Assembly (NCBI GenBank): GCA_903893795.1
Contig: CAITNO010000144.1
Coordinates: 1-33,388, forward strand
Source: Candidatus Hydrogenedentota bacterium
Lineage (GTDB): Bacteria; Hydrogenedentota; Hydrogenedentia; Hydrogenedentales; CAITNO01
Length of the DNA stretch: 33,388 nucleotides
Reading direction: 5' to 3'
The position numbers were made by a program, and so were the translations under genes. The notes under the pieces are model-generated. The model was given only the letters and a program-made list of their open reading frames with translations, was not told the DNA's origin and searched no databases. Below are positions 1 to 8,086 of this stretch, one piece after another (position 1 is the first letter of the stretch; the number at the start of each line of letters is the position of its first letter).

Positions 1-6
1 GGTTGG

Positions 7-34
7 TATACTCTAGCATATATGCTAGAGTATA
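7..34. repeat. 28-bp perfect AT-rich palindrome
   Basis: The two 14-base halves (TATACTCTAGCATA and its reverse complement) match without a gap or mismatch. It is flanked by a shorter outer inverted pair, GTTGGT at 2-7 and ACCAAC at 46-51. It lies downstream of ruvB in a locally AT-rich patch and contains CTAG twice. It could be a protein-binding site, a recombination or transposon-end sequence, or a cruciform-forming terminator. No T-tract follows it on either strand that would make it a standard intrinsic terminator. The symmetry is certain; the function is unknown. Confidence 0.6.
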
Positions 35-111
35 GTTTAACACGAACCAACGCAAAAAGCAAGGGGTTTTACAAAGACCGTCTAAAATCTAGATAAAGGC
101 CAAACACCAGA

Positions 112-131
112 GGCAGACAGGAATGTCTGCC
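112..131 (-). terminator. hairpin downstream of ruvB
   Basis: GGCAGACA - GGAA - TGTCTGCC forms a perfect 8-bp stem with a tetraloop, 39 bases beyond the ruvB stop codon. No strong T-tract follows it on the minus strand, only TTT a few bases on. It may therefore act as a weak terminator or as an mRNA 3'-end stabiliser. Confidence 0.45.
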
Positions 132-170
132 CAACCTTGCGCGGAACCAATACTTGGCGGGCTCTCTCGT

Positions 171-1196
171 CTAGAAGAGCGTTTCCTGCCCACCCTCCAC
201 CGGCGCTGCAATTCCGAAGTGCCTGTAGGCCAGGTGGGTGGCCATGCGGCCGGTGGACGTCCGTTTCAGGAAACCGATCTGAATGAGGTAGGGTTCATGC
301 ACCTCCTCCAGGGTCTGGCGTTCTTCGCCAACGGCCACGGAAAGGGAGGAAAGCCCCACTGGCCCGCCGCCGAATTTTTGGATGAGTGTCAGGATGATCG
401 CCCGGTCCATGTCGTCCAGACCGAGGTCATCTATGCGGAGCAGTTTTAGGGCAGCGTCGGCGACTTCCCGGGTAATAACCCCGTCGCCCTTCACCTGGGC
501 AAAATCGCGCACCCGGCGGAGCAGGCGGTTGGCCACACGGGCGGTGCCCCGTGAGCGGGCCGCGATTTCCAAAGCGCCGTCCCCCACAATGGGAACTCCC
601 AGAATTCGGGCGGACCGGGACACGATGCACTCCAGTTCTTCCGGTCGGTAGAGGTCGAAACGGCACACATCGCCAAAGCGGGCGCGAAGGGGGGGGGTGA
701 GCAGTCCGGCACGGGTGGTTGCGCCGATGAGCGTGAAGGGTTTCAGGCCGATTTTCATCGACCGCGCCGTGGGCCCGCGGCCGAGCATGATGTCCACCTC
801 GAAATCCTCCATCGCGGAATAGAGTGTTTCCTCGACGGCATGGTTGAGGCGGTGGATTTCATCAATGAAGAGGACGTCGAATTCCTCCAGACTGGTCAGG
901 ATGGCGGAGAGGTCGGCCTGACGCTCAATGACGGGGCCGGAAGACTGCTTGATATCGACGCCCAATTCGTTTGCGATGATGCGGGCCAGGGTGGTCTTGC
1001 CCAGACCGGGAGGCCCGCTGAGGAGCAGATGGTCGAGCGGTTCTTTGCGCTGCTTGGTCGCCGTGATGGCAATGCGCAGCTTTTCCTTGATGGGTTCCTG
1101 ACCGGGAAAATCGTCGATTCGCTGCGGCCGGATCTGGTCGTCAATAATCTGGTCGTCCTCGATGGGCGCGGGACTGAGTATTTCGTCCTTCGACAT
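171..1196 (-). CDS. ruvB: Holliday junction branch migration ATPase RuvB
   Basis: RuvB is the hexameric AAA+ motor that, with RuvA, drives branch migration of Holliday junctions during recombinational repair in the cytoplasm. The 341-residue length is typical. The Walker A motif GPPGLGKTTL is at about 61-70, Walker B LFIDEIHR at 109-116, sensor-1 LIGATTR at about 156-162, and the arginine-finger segment TPPLRARFG at about 167-175. The conserved sensor-2 region GTARVANRLLRRVRD follows, then the C-terminal winged helix with GPVGLSSLS. The gene starts 3 bases after the ruvA stop, and its ribosome-binding site (AAGGAAATAAGG) lies inside the ruvA 3' end, so the two are cotranscribed and probably translationally coupled. 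Confidence 0.98.
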   Translation of the reverse strand: MSKDEILSPAPIEDDQIIDDQIRPQRIDDFPGQEPIKEKLRIAITATKQRKEPLDHLLLSGPPGLGKTTLARIIANELGVDIKQSSGPVIERQADLSAILTSLEEFDVLFIDEIHRLNHAVEETLYSAMEDFEVDIMLGRGPTARSMKIGLKPFTLIGATTRAGLLTPPLRARFGDVCRFDLYRPEELECIVSRSARILGVPIVGDGALEIAARSRGTARVANRLLRRVRDFAQVKGDGVITREVADAALKLLRIDDLGLDDMDRAIILTLIQKFGGGPVGLSSLSVAVGEERQTLEEVHEPYLIQIGFLKRTSTGRMATHLAYRHFGIAAPVEGGQETLF

Positions 1197-1199
1197 GCC

Positions 1200-1805
1200 T
1201 TATTTCCTTGCCAGCGAGCGCAGCGCCGTTCGAACCACCTCTTCATCGCTTGCCTTCGGCCCCAATTCGGTCCTCGCCAGGCTCACCGCTTTTTTTGCCT
1301 CCTGTGCTGTGCAGCCCAGGGAAATGAGCGCTTCGTAGGCGTCATCTCCGCCGAGGGGTCCTGTGTCCGCGCTGGGTTCGCCAAGTATGGCGTTGAGTTC
1401 CGGGCTCTGTCCGAGTTTCGTCTTCGCCTCAAGGACAATGCGCTGCGCCACTTTCTTGCCCACGCCGGGCGCGCGGGTGAAGGCGGTGACGTCGTTGTTC
1501 TGTATGGCCGCGGCAAAGGGTGAAGGGGGTAGCGTGGACAGCACCGAGAGCGCCACCTTGGGTCCCACGCCGGTGATGCCGAGCAGGAGCTCAAAGAGGG
1601 CCTTCTCTTCCTGTTTAAGAAATCCGAAGATGGTGAAGGACTCCTCGCGGATGTGGCAATAGGTCAGCAGCGTCACCTCGCGGTTCATGGAAAGTTTCTC
1701 GTGGACGAAATCCGGCACGAATATTTCGTACCCGACCCCACCCACATCCAAGGCGATGGATTGAAGGCCCTTTAGAGCCACCGTACCCCTTAGAAAAGCG
1801 TACAT
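1200..1805 (-). CDS. ruvA: Holliday junction branch migration protein RuvA
   Basis: RuvA is the tetrameric DNA-binding subunit that recognises four-way junctions and loads RuvB. The 201 residues show the N-terminal OB fold beginning MYAFLRGTV. Tandem helix-hairpin-helix motifs follow, GITGVGPKVALSVLS and APGVGKKVAQRIV, and then the small C-terminal RuvB-binding domain. The ATG start is supported by GGAGA eight bases upstream. It is the first gene of a ruvAB operon. ruvC, often located next to these genes, is not in the 285 bases upstream, nor is it the next gene. Confidence 0.97.
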   Translation of the reverse strand: MYAFLRGTVALKGLQSIALDVGGVGYEIFVPDFVHEKLSMNREVTLLTYCHIREESFTIFGFLKQEEKALFELLLGITGVGPKVALSVLSTLPPSPFAAAIQNNDVTAFTRAPGVGKKVAQRIVLEAKTKLGQSPELNAILGEPSADTGPLGGDDAYEALISLGCTAQEAKKAVSLARTELGPKASDEEVVRTALRSLARK

Positions 1806-1822
1806 AGAACGTCTCCGACGGT

Positions 1823-1847
1823 AATTAGGAATTAGGAATTAGGAATT
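1823..1847. repeat. tandem heptanucleotide repeat (AATTAGG, about 3.6 copies)
   Basis: Three perfect consecutive copies of AATTAGG are followed by AATT, immediately upstream of ruvA in its presumed promoter and leader region. Such a heptamer run can change copy number by slippage, so it could alter ruvAB expression, but nothing here shows that it does. The rest of the 1806-2090 interval holds a near-palindrome (GGTTAAGCGCTTAGCC, 1922-1937), a second tandem repeat at 2050-2089, and no credible gene. Confidence 0.85.
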
Positions 1848-2049
1848 GAAGACAACGAATACGGGGAAGTCCTTCTCTTTTTCGTCAGCAATTCTAATGT
1901 GGTGCCCTTGCGTCCCATCATGGTTAAGCGCTTAGCCAGGCGGTGGTACAGAATATGGGCAAACACCCGGCGTGGCTATGATACTTGCGGCTTTGAGGAG
2001 AATGCGAATCGGCCACTGTTTAGGGGTATCAATTGTTCCCAGCGCAATA

Positions 2050-2089
2050 GTCCGTGAACGTCGGTGCAAGTCCGTGTTCGTCCGTGCGG
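2050..2089. repeat. four tandem 10-bp units, GTCCGTGNNN
   Basis: Four contiguous units of exactly ten bases begin GTCCGTG, GTCGGTG, GTCCGTG and GTCCGTG, each followed by three variable bases. The array ends one base before the larA-like stop codon. The fixed register and variable last three positions suggest an intergenic repeat family rather than chance. It has no visible coding role. Confidence 0.8.
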
Positions 2090-2090
2090 C

Positions 2091-3380
2091 TCAGGGTTTT
2101 AGCATGGGCACAGTGTAGGAAGCGGACGGCATGAGGCAAACGCTTGGGTTGAGCATGCCCGCACCGGCAAGTTCATGCAAACACAGGTCTATAGCGACCT
2201 GCAGGGAAGCAGCCTTGCGGGCGCCCGTGATATGCACCTCAGATTCGTCCATATCGGTCACCATCACGGCACTGGGCGCTTTTTCGAGGGTGGACAGGGC
2301 GGTTTGTCCGTTTATTTCGGCATGCCTTCTCAGGCGCTGCATCACGGCATGGGGCGTTCGCAGGCCCAGCCAGTCACGAAAGCCGGAAGCGCCCAGTCCT
2401 TCGTGGGACGGGGTGAGAAAAACAATCCGTCCGCCCGGTTTCAAGGCCTGGTAGGCATTGAAAAGGGCTTTGTGGCTTTGAACAAAGTTGGTTGCTGACC
2501 CGGCCGAGGCGATGACAAGGTGAGCCGGACGGGGGAGGGGCACCTGGTACATCGATGCCGCAAAGGAGCAGGCGGCCTCATGGGCGGCCTCGCGGTCGCC
2601 CAGAAAGATTCCGGCGATGCGGCCGTCACGGTTGAGCACCGTATTGAGAATGAACTCAACGGGGGCAAAATGGGCGGCCTCGGCCATGTCCTCCGCCACG
2701 GGGTTGCCGTCCATTCTTCCAATCTGGACGTCCGGGTTCAGTGTGTCCCTATAGGGGTGGAGATTGAGCGAATGATTGGCCGCAATGGTGCGTTCTCCGG
2801 CCAGTCCGGGCACGATGGACTTGCGGCCGCCGCCGAAACCGGCGAAATAGTGCATCACCACGGTGCCGGTCAGGATGATGCGGTCCGCCTCAAAGAGGCG
2901 GCGGTTGAGCCAGACCGGCGTCCCGCGGGAAGTGTTGCCGACGAACAGAAGGGCATCCTCATCATGCGGGTCATGGGCGAAGCACTGGAAGCCAAAGCGG
3001 TCGTGAATTTCCGCGCCAAGTATCTTGCGCAATTCATCGGTGGTGGGGGGGCGGTGAACCCCGGTCGCCACGAGAAAGCTGATATCGGATGGACGGACTC
3101 CGCGTTTGAGCAGTTCGGCAACAAGCACAGGCAGGAGTTCAGCCACGGCGGTGTGCCGAAAGGAATCGGACACCACGAAGGCGACGCGCTCTCCCGCGCG
3201 AATGCCCTTCATGGCGGGCCCATCCATGCCAATGGGCTGGTGTAGTGCGGCGCGCAGGGGGCCCGAAGGGTCGGTCAGCGCCTTGGTTTGGGCGATGTTC
3301 AGCGTGAAGCAGGTGGCGTCCTGCGGCAAAACGGCATGCAGGGTCCTTTGCCCGAAGGGCATTTGAATCGTGGTTGCCAT
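2091..3380 (-). CDS. LarA-type nickel-dependent racemase family protein
   Basis: LarA proteins use a covalently bound nickel-pincer nucleotide to racemise or epimerise 2-hydroxy acids, classically lactate. The family hallmarks are visible: SDSFRHT at about 71-77; ATGVHRPPT at about 106-114, with catalytic His109; and MHYFAGFGGGRKSIVPG at about 176-192, which contains the second catalytic-type His177 and the cofactor-linking Lys187. I chose the ATG at 3380 because TAGGG lies five bases upstream; the longer reading begins at a TTG overlapping the previous gene. The maturation genes larB, larC and larE are not in this window. Substrate assignment is open: many LarA homologues act on substrates other than lactate. 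The upstream membrane-protein gene ends 7 bases before this start, so the two are probably cotranscribed. Confidence 0.92.
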   Translation of the reverse strand: MATTIQMPFGQRTLHAVLPQDATCFTLNIAQTKALTDPSGPLRAALHQPIGMDGPAMKGIRAGERVAFVVSDSFRHTAVAELLPVLVAELLKRGVRPSDISFLVATGVHRPPTTDELRKILGAEIHDRFGFQCFAHDPHDEDALLFVGNTSRGTPVWLNRRLFEADRIILTGTVVMHYFAGFGGGRKSIVPGLAGERTIAANHSLNLHPYRDTLNPDVQIGRMDGNPVAEDMAEAAHFAPVEFILNTVLNRDGRIAGIFLGDREAAHEAACSFAASMYQVPLPRPAHLVIASAGSATNFVQSHKALFNAYQALKPGGRIVFLTPSHEGLGASGFRDWLGLRTPHAVMQRLRRHAEINGQTALSTLEKAPSAVMVTDMDESEVHITGARKAASLQVAIDLCLHELAGAGMLNPSVCLMPSASYTVPMLKP

Positions 3381-3387
3381 GGGTGCC

Positions 3388-4173
3388 CTAAAAGTCAAAG
3401 GGATTGCCGTGGTTTTCCATCGAGCGATCCCGATGAAGCATGCACACCCGCCACATCATGATGAAGGCGTAGCAGGTGATCCCGTCCAGCACGGCGTCAT
3501 AGAGACCAAGCCAGAGAATATCCAACCCGGCATCGGTGGCAATCAGGTCGCCACGCAGGTCAATGAGAAGCCACTGGCCCAGTCCTAAGAACAGCACCGG
3601 AATGACCAGCAGGAACTGTCGATAAATGGGTTCCAGACTTTCGGGCAAGCGCGCCCAGTCGAGGCGCCCTCCGTACATGACGCACACACCGACGGGAAGG
3701 CAGAATGCCTGTAGGGCAAGGTCGAGCATGAATAGCGAAGGCAGCACGTTGTGCATTCCCGCCTCGCCCACCTTGATCATCATATCGATCACCATGATTT
3801 GGCAGAGATTGAGGATGAACCACGGCAGGAAAAAGCGCCTCACCCCATCCTGCCACCCGGAACAGCGCCACAGCGGACGGTCCATCTGCCGTCCAATCAT
3901 CGAGAAGAAGGCAGCTGCACACAAGGCCGCGCCGGCGGCGAGCCAAACCAGGGAGGCCAAGCGAAAGAACGGCAGCCAAAGGGGCGGCGCGTCCTTGTCG
4001 ATCACCGCCGCAACCGCCACGTTGGCAAGGCGAAAGACGGCCGCCACGACGGCGGAGGCGGCAACGTACCCCGTTGCATGGCGGAGGTTGTTGCGAAAAT
4101 GCCTGTAACTGTCTGCCCAGAGGGTCAGCAAAATGGGATGCTCCTGCTGAATTGGAAACCCGAAGCCCTGCAT
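3388..4173 (-). CDS. hypothetical polytopic membrane protein
   Basis: I do not recognise a family. The 261 residues hold about six hydrophobic stretches that could span the membrane, around residues 37-58, 68-92, 113-130, 143-165, 188-208 and 220-242. Charged loops lie between them, and the tail is short and polar (HRDRSMENHGNPFDF). The overall shape resembles small integral-membrane proteins of the DUF/YIP1 or glycerophosphoryl-diesterase-membrane-domain type, but no signature motif supports either. The stop codon lies 7 bases upstream of the larA-like ATG. The start ATG has a TATAAT three bases upstream but no good Shine-Dalgarno, so the true start may be further into the frame. Confidence 0.65.
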   Translation of the reverse strand: MQGFGFPIQQEHPILLTLWADSYRHFRNNLRHATGYVAASAVVAAVFRLANVAVAAVIDKDAPPLWLPFFRLASLVWLAAGAALCAAAFFSMIGRQMDRPLWRCSGWQDGVRRFFLPWFILNLCQIMVIDMMIKVGEAGMHNVLPSLFMLDLALQAFCLPVGVCVMYGGRLDWARLPESLEPIYRQFLLVIPVLFLGLGQWLLIDLRGDLIATDAGLDILWLGLYDAVLDGITCYAFIMMWRVCMLHRDRSMENHGNPFDF

Positions 4174-4210
4174 CGATTATAGTCGGGGATTCTCCCCAAA
4201 ACCCAAGGGT

Positions 4211-4244
4211 GGCCAAAACCCGCGGGGAGCGCGGTGCTTTGGCC
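4211..4244 (-). terminator. two-tier hairpin terminator after the helicase-related gene
   Basis: GGCCAAA (4211-4217) pairs with TTTGGCC (4238-4244). Inside this, CCGCG (4220-4224) pairs with CGCGG (4230-4234) around a five-base loop. The structure begins six bases after the stop codon of the gene ending at 4250 and is followed on the minus strand by a T-rich patch (TTGGGTTTT). This is good placement and stability for a transcription terminator. Confidence 0.6.
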
Positions 4245-4249
4245 GATGG

Positions 4250-6106
4250 TCACTCGACAATAAACCCTTCTTTTTCGAGGGCCTTCTCCAAGTCCGACCG
4301 CGAAAGCCCCTCATAGCGGACGGTCTTGTGGGGATCAATGGCCTCGAAGAACTTGACGAATTTGCGGCGGTGAACCAAGTCTGCCATGACGAGCGGGTCG
4401 TCGGACTCGATAACATAATAGGTCTTGATACGAACACGCTTTATCGCGCCGCCCCAGTCCTCCAGGGTGGCCATCACATTGGAGGGCAGGGAATGGGTCC
4501 GGTTGTGCCTCACAAGGAAATCAATAAAGGCGGAGGCGTTATGCCCGTTCTGAACGGCCTGCACAAAGGATTCCTTGGAAAGGCTGTATACGGCGACCTG
4601 GCCCACGCTCACACGGATGCCAAACTGATCGAGCGGCACGGTGAGCAGGGGGTCCATGTCCTGAATGGGCACGACAATGTCGAAATTCGGCTGGACGACC
4701 AGTTCGGCATTGAATTCGGAATAGCGGTTTCCAAGGGAGCTTTCCGGTTTGCCCCGAAGCAGCACTTCACCCAGCGGGGTGACACGGAAACAGTTCTCGC
4801 CGTCGCAGACGCCGCGTTCAACCAACCCCAGCCAATAGAAGGACTCCTCCAGCGCGCGCGCAAGTTTGTTTTCGTTGCGCAGCGAGGCGGCCGGATTGAT
4901 GTACTCGTAATGGGCGCCTGCGGCGCGGAGCACCGGGCGGGCCTCATCCTCACTGTGGGTCATGGCGAAACTAACCACGTCGAGGGTCTTATACCAGGTG
5001 TCGGGCTTGATGTCTTCCAGGACACTGTCCAGCGCCTGGCGCGCGGGGATTTCCTCGGGGCGCTGCATAATCCAGTCAAAGACCACGCGGTGCCGCTCCG
5101 TGCGGCTCATGGAAATGACCGGCTCCAGGTCCTGCGCCAGCAGGGTGTTGTCCACGGTCGCGATCCAGCCCACACCCGCGCTGATCCATAGGCAGGTGTT
5201 GAGGGAGGGTTCATCCTCGTCGCCGCAGATTTCCTCCAAACGCCTGCGGTCCTCGCGGAACAGCTCGCCGTCCCCGCGCATGCGCACGGGTCTGCCTGCC
5301 ACGGAGGCGGTAAGGCGGCAGATGGTTTCGGAGAGGCCCAGTTCGCGCGCCCTGCGCGCATCGACATGGCTCTTGACCGATTTCAGGCGCGCCACGCCGG
5401 ACCGGGCATCCTCGGCATTCTTGCGCTCCTGCCGTATCTCTGAGAGGAGACCGGCCACGCGAACAAGCCGGTCTTCCCCGTCAAAGCGGAACATCTCAAA
5501 ACAGGCGAAGCCCTGGAAAAGCTCCCAAAGGGCCTGTTCCACCTCATATTCGGTGCCGCCCTGCTGCGCTCGGATCTGCGACACGGACAGAACACCGTCG
5601 CGGGATTGCCACAGGATGTCGAACACCTCGCGCGCGGTGGTGGAGAACCCGCGGGTGGCGACGTAATGCACCACCGAGTCGGGATGACGGTAGTAATTGT
5701 CGAGCAGCAGTTCGGCGGCGCCCTTCTTCGTCAAGGGTTGGTCCGCCCCCAAACGCTCCTCCAGCCGGCGAAAGTCATGGGGGTCCAGTCCCTTGATGCG
5801 GGCAATCATGGAAGGCACGTCGCCGTGATTTTCCAAACCCTCCGCAATGCGCCGCACCGCCTGGTGCCCTTCGGGCACAACTTTGATCTTGGTAAGATCG
5901 GTGAACATGAGGCGGTGGTTTATGTCGAGGAGATATTCCACCTCCTCTTCGGGAACATCCAGCTTCTTGGAAAGGAACCGGACCGTAAGGCCCGATCTGC
6001 TGTTGTTTGCCAGCTCACGGGCGATGCGGTACGTGGTCCGGCTTATGCCTTCCAGTGACGCAAGTAAACTCGCCCCATTACGCATCGTGTTTCGCTCTCC
6101 TTCCAT
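4250..6106 (-). CDS. stand-alone XPB/Ssl2 helicase N-terminal-domain-like protein (Helicase_C_3)
   Basis: The C-terminal part (about the last 150 residues) contains VVQPNFDIVVP, FLVRHNRTHSLPSNV and LEDWGG followed by RVRIKTYYVIES. This pattern is typical of the helicase-associated domain found in XPB/Ssl2 N-termini and in bacterial stand-alone relatives. The N-terminal region (RELANNSRSGLTVRFLSKKLDVPEEEVEYLL) reads like a winged-helix DNA-binding domain. There is no Walker A or B motif, so it is not a helicase by itself. A DNA-binding or repair accessory role is inferred. Three starts are possible: 6127 (GTG), 6106 (ATG, GAGGG seven bases upstream) and 6085 (ATG, AAGGAG about eleven bases upstream). 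I list 6106 (618 residues). Confidence 0.75.
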   Translation of the reverse strand: MEGERNTMRNGASLLASLEGISRTTYRIARELANNSRSGLTVRFLSKKLDVPEEEVEYLLDINHRLMFTDLTKIKVVPEGHQAVRRIAEGLENHGDVPSMIARIKGLDPHDFRRLEERLGADQPLTKKGAAELLLDNYYRHPDSVVHYVATRGFSTTAREVFDILWQSRDGVLSVSQIRAQQGGTEYEVEQALWELFQGFACFEMFRFDGEDRLVRVAGLLSEIRQERKNAEDARSGVARLKSVKSHVDARRARELGLSETICRLTASVAGRPVRMRGDGELFREDRRRLEEICGDEDEPSLNTCLWISAGVGWIATVDNTLLAQDLEPVISMSRTERHRVVFDWIMQRPEEIPARQALDSVLEDIKPDTWYKTLDVVSFAMTHSEDEARPVLRAAGAHYEYINPAASLRNENKLARALEESFYWLGLVERGVCDGENCFRVTPLGEVLLRGKPESSLGNRYSEFNAELVVQPNFDIVVPIQDMDPLLTVPLDQFGIRVSVGQVAVYSLSKESFVQAVQNGHNASAFIDFLVRHNRTHSLPSNVMATLEDWGGAIKRVRIKTYYVIESDDPLVMADLVHRRKFVKFFEAIDPHKTVRYEGLSRSDLEKALEKEGFIVE

Positions 6107-6244
6107 CACTGCGCCCTCGTGCTCCACGCAGATGGAAGTTCATATTATAACGTCTGCCGCCTCCGCTAACAAGAGATTCAACACGCTATTTGTCGCCACC
6201 GCGTTTCTGCGTTTTTTATGACTGCTCCAATTGACGCGGCGGGG

Positions 6245-6250
6245 TTGACA
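6245..6250 (+). promoter_or_regulatory. candidate -35 element before the sialate O-acetylesterase gene
   Basis: A perfect TTGACA lies 97 bases upstream of the start codon at 6342. The matching -10 is weak: CAATAT at 17-base spacing, or TATATC at longer spacing. It is listed as a candidate only. Confidence 0.35.
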
Positions 6251-6341
6251 TACCCGGTCCCATGCGCCAATATATCAAAGCGTCACGGGCACAAGTTCAC
6301 GGGGCGCACCATAACCAACCAGAACTTGGAGGAATGAGAAC

Positions 6342-7889
6342 ATGAGCCAAATTACCCTGAAACGCGCGCTGCTGGTGGGCCTGTGCCTGATGCTGCCGCT
6401 GTCTGCCATGGCCACCGTCAGTGTTCCAAACATCATCGGGGACCACATGGTTCTCCAGGCGGGCAAGGTGGTGCCCATCTGGGGCAAGGCCGCACCCGGT
6501 GAAAATGTGGCCGTCACGCTGGCGGGACAGACGGTGAAGGCCTCCGCCGACGCGAAGGGCCTTTGGAAGGTGAAGCTATCCAAGCTGAAAACGGGCGGGC
6601 CGCTTGAAATGACCATCAAGGGCAGGGACAATGCGCTATCGATCAAGGACGTTCTTGTCGGCGAAGTGTGGATTGGTTCCGGCCAGTCCAACATGCAGTG
6701 GTGCGTGAAGGATTCCATGAACGGCAAGGACGAGGTGGCTGCTGCCAATTATCCCGAGGTCCGGCTGTTCTACGTAAAGCGGACTGTCGCCACCACGCCG
6801 CAGGACAATTGTGAGGGGGAATGGAAGATCTGCACGCCCGAGTCCGTTCCCGAATTCTCGGCTGTCCTGTATTTCTTTGGCCGGGACCTGTACAAAGCAC
6901 TGAAGCAGCCTGTCGGATTGATTCATTCTTCCTGGGGCGGCACTCCTGCCGAGTCCTGGACCAGCCGTCCGACGCTTGAGGCGGACCCGGAACTGAAGGT
7001 TATCGCTGACCGTTGGGACCAAAACATCGCCAACTACCCGAAGGCGAAGGCAGCCTTTGACAAGGCCATGGAAGAATGGCAGAAAGCGGCGGACGAAGCA
7101 AAGGCGGCCGGAAAAGAAGAGCCCAAGAAACCCGGCGCCCCCCAGGGCGCAGACAGCCCCTGGCTGGCTTCCGGTCTGTACAATGCCATGATCGCCCCGC
7201 TCATTCCCTATGCGGTGCAGGGCGCCGTGTGGTACCAGGGTGAGTCCAATGCCGGGCGCGCCTACCAGTACCGAAAACTCTTTTCCTCCATGATCCAGGA
7301 TTGGCGGAAGCAGTGGGGCTATGACCTTTCGTTCTACTTTGTGCAGTTGGCCAATTTCACCGAGACCAAGCCCGAACCGGGGCCGTCTGACTGGGCGGAG
7401 CTGCGCGAAGCGCAGAACGTGGCGCTTAAACTGAAGAAGACCGGCATGGCCGTGGCCATCGACATTGGCGAGGCCAAAGACATTCACCCCAAGAACAAGC
7501 AGGAAGTGGGACGGCGCCTGGCGCTGAATGCCCTCGCGAAAGACTACGGCAAGGACGTCGATTATGCCAGTCCGCTCTACAAGTCCATGAAGGTGAAGGG
7601 AAATGAGGTTGTCATTAAACTCTCGGACACCGACGACGGGTTGGTAGCGAAGGGCGGCGAGCCGCTCAAGGGCTTTGCCATTGCCGGTGCCGACAAAAAA
7701 TTCGTCTGGGCCGATGCGAAGATAAAGGGCAACAAGGTCGTGGTTTCCTCGACGCAGGTGGCCAAGCCTGTGGCCGTCCGCTATGCCTGGGCCCACAATC
7801 CCGTCTGCAACCTGTACAACGGTGCAGGATTGCCCGCGTCCCCCTTCCGCACCGACACCTGGCCCGGTGAAACGGTCAATAACAAGTAA
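6342..7889 (+). CDS. secreted sialate O-acetylesterase (SGNH/GDSL fold)
   Basis: Enzymes of this family remove O-acetyl groups from sialic acids, or from other acetylated sugars, outside the cytoplasm, making the sugar accessible to sialidases. The 515-residue protein has a signal peptide ending about SAMA (residues 21-24), then the conserved IIGDHMVLQ. The nucleophile block IGSGQSNMQW has Ser116, and GGTPAESW and WYQGESNA follow. The catalytic-triad-type DIHPKNKQEVGRRLA comes late in the sequence. The ATG is preceded by GGAGGA eight bases upstream. An insert rich in Ala, Lys and Glu (about residues 232-268) lies between the two conserved blocks. The gene is monocistronic, with its own terminator. 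The true substrate is not proven; xylan or other acetyl esters are also possible in this family. Confidence 0.92.
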   Translation: MSQITLKRALLVGLCLMLPLSAMATVSVPNIIGDHMVLQAGKVVPIWGKAAPGENVAVTLAGQTVKASADAKGLWKVKLSKLKTGGPLEMTIKGRDNALSIKDVLVGEVWIGSGQSNMQWCVKDSMNGKDEVAAANYPEVRLFYVKRTVATTPQDNCEGEWKICTPESVPEFSAVLYFFGRDLYKALKQPVGLIHSSWGGTPAESWTSRPTLEADPELKVIADRWDQNIANYPKAKAAFDKAMEEWQKAADEAKAAGKEEPKKPGAPQGADSPWLASGLYNAMIAPLIPYAVQGAVWYQGESNAGRAYQYRKLFSSMIQDWRKQWGYDLSFYFVQLANFTETKPEPGPSDWAELREAQNVALKLKKTGMAVAIDIGEAKDIHPKNKQEVGRRLALNALAKDYGKDVDYASPLYKSMKVKGNEVVIKLSDTDDGLVAKGGEPLKGFAIAGADKKFVWADAKIKGNKVVVSSTQVAKPVAVRYAWAHNPVCNLYNGAGLPASPFRTDTWPGETVNNK

Positions 7890-7910
7890 CCAATTCCCGC
7901 AATCCCATAG

Positions 7911-7950
7911 TGCCGGGCGGCAGCCAAGTGGCTACCGCCCGGTATGTTTT
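7911..7950 (+). terminator. rho-independent terminator after the acetylesterase gene
   Basis: CCGGGCGG (7913-7920) pairs with CCGCCCGG (7935-7942), and inside it AGCCA pairs with TGGCT around a two-base loop, with one unpaired position on each side. TATGTTTT follows directly. The structure begins 22 bases past the stop codon. It is the strongest intrinsic terminator in the window. Confidence 0.85.
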
Positions 7951-7963
7951 CCCGCTCGGCTAA

Positions 7964-7993
7964 TTGACTTGCCCCCGTGGTTAACCCTACTAT
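7964..7993 (+). promoter_or_regulatory. candidate sigma70-type promoter of the permease gene
   Basis: TTGACT (7964-7969), an 18-base spacer and TACTAT (7988-7993) lie about 95 bases upstream of the permease ATG and after the preceding terminator, where a promoter is needed. Confidence 0.45.
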
Positions 7994-8086
7994 TTGCCAA
8001 CCACTGGTAGGGTCGGCCTTCGTTGGGCCGCGCTACATGCGGCATTCCGAGTTGTTCGAGCATCTTGCGGAGGTGGACACACCCCT

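Noticed and set aside
1..60. Possible tRNA-like fold at the left edge (GTTGGT...ACCAAC closing stem)
   Set aside because: No anticodon arm, T-arm consensus or CCA-like end; the central part is a simple palindrome.
1823..2089. CRISPR array suggested by the repeats upstream of ruvA and downstream of larA
   Set aside because: Units of 7 and 10 bases are direct tandem copies without unique spacers of normal size, and there is no cas gene.
6636..7796. 386-codon minus-strand frame opposite the acetylesterase
   Set aside because: Antisense shadow with no motif; the plus-strand frame has signal peptide and catalytic motifs.
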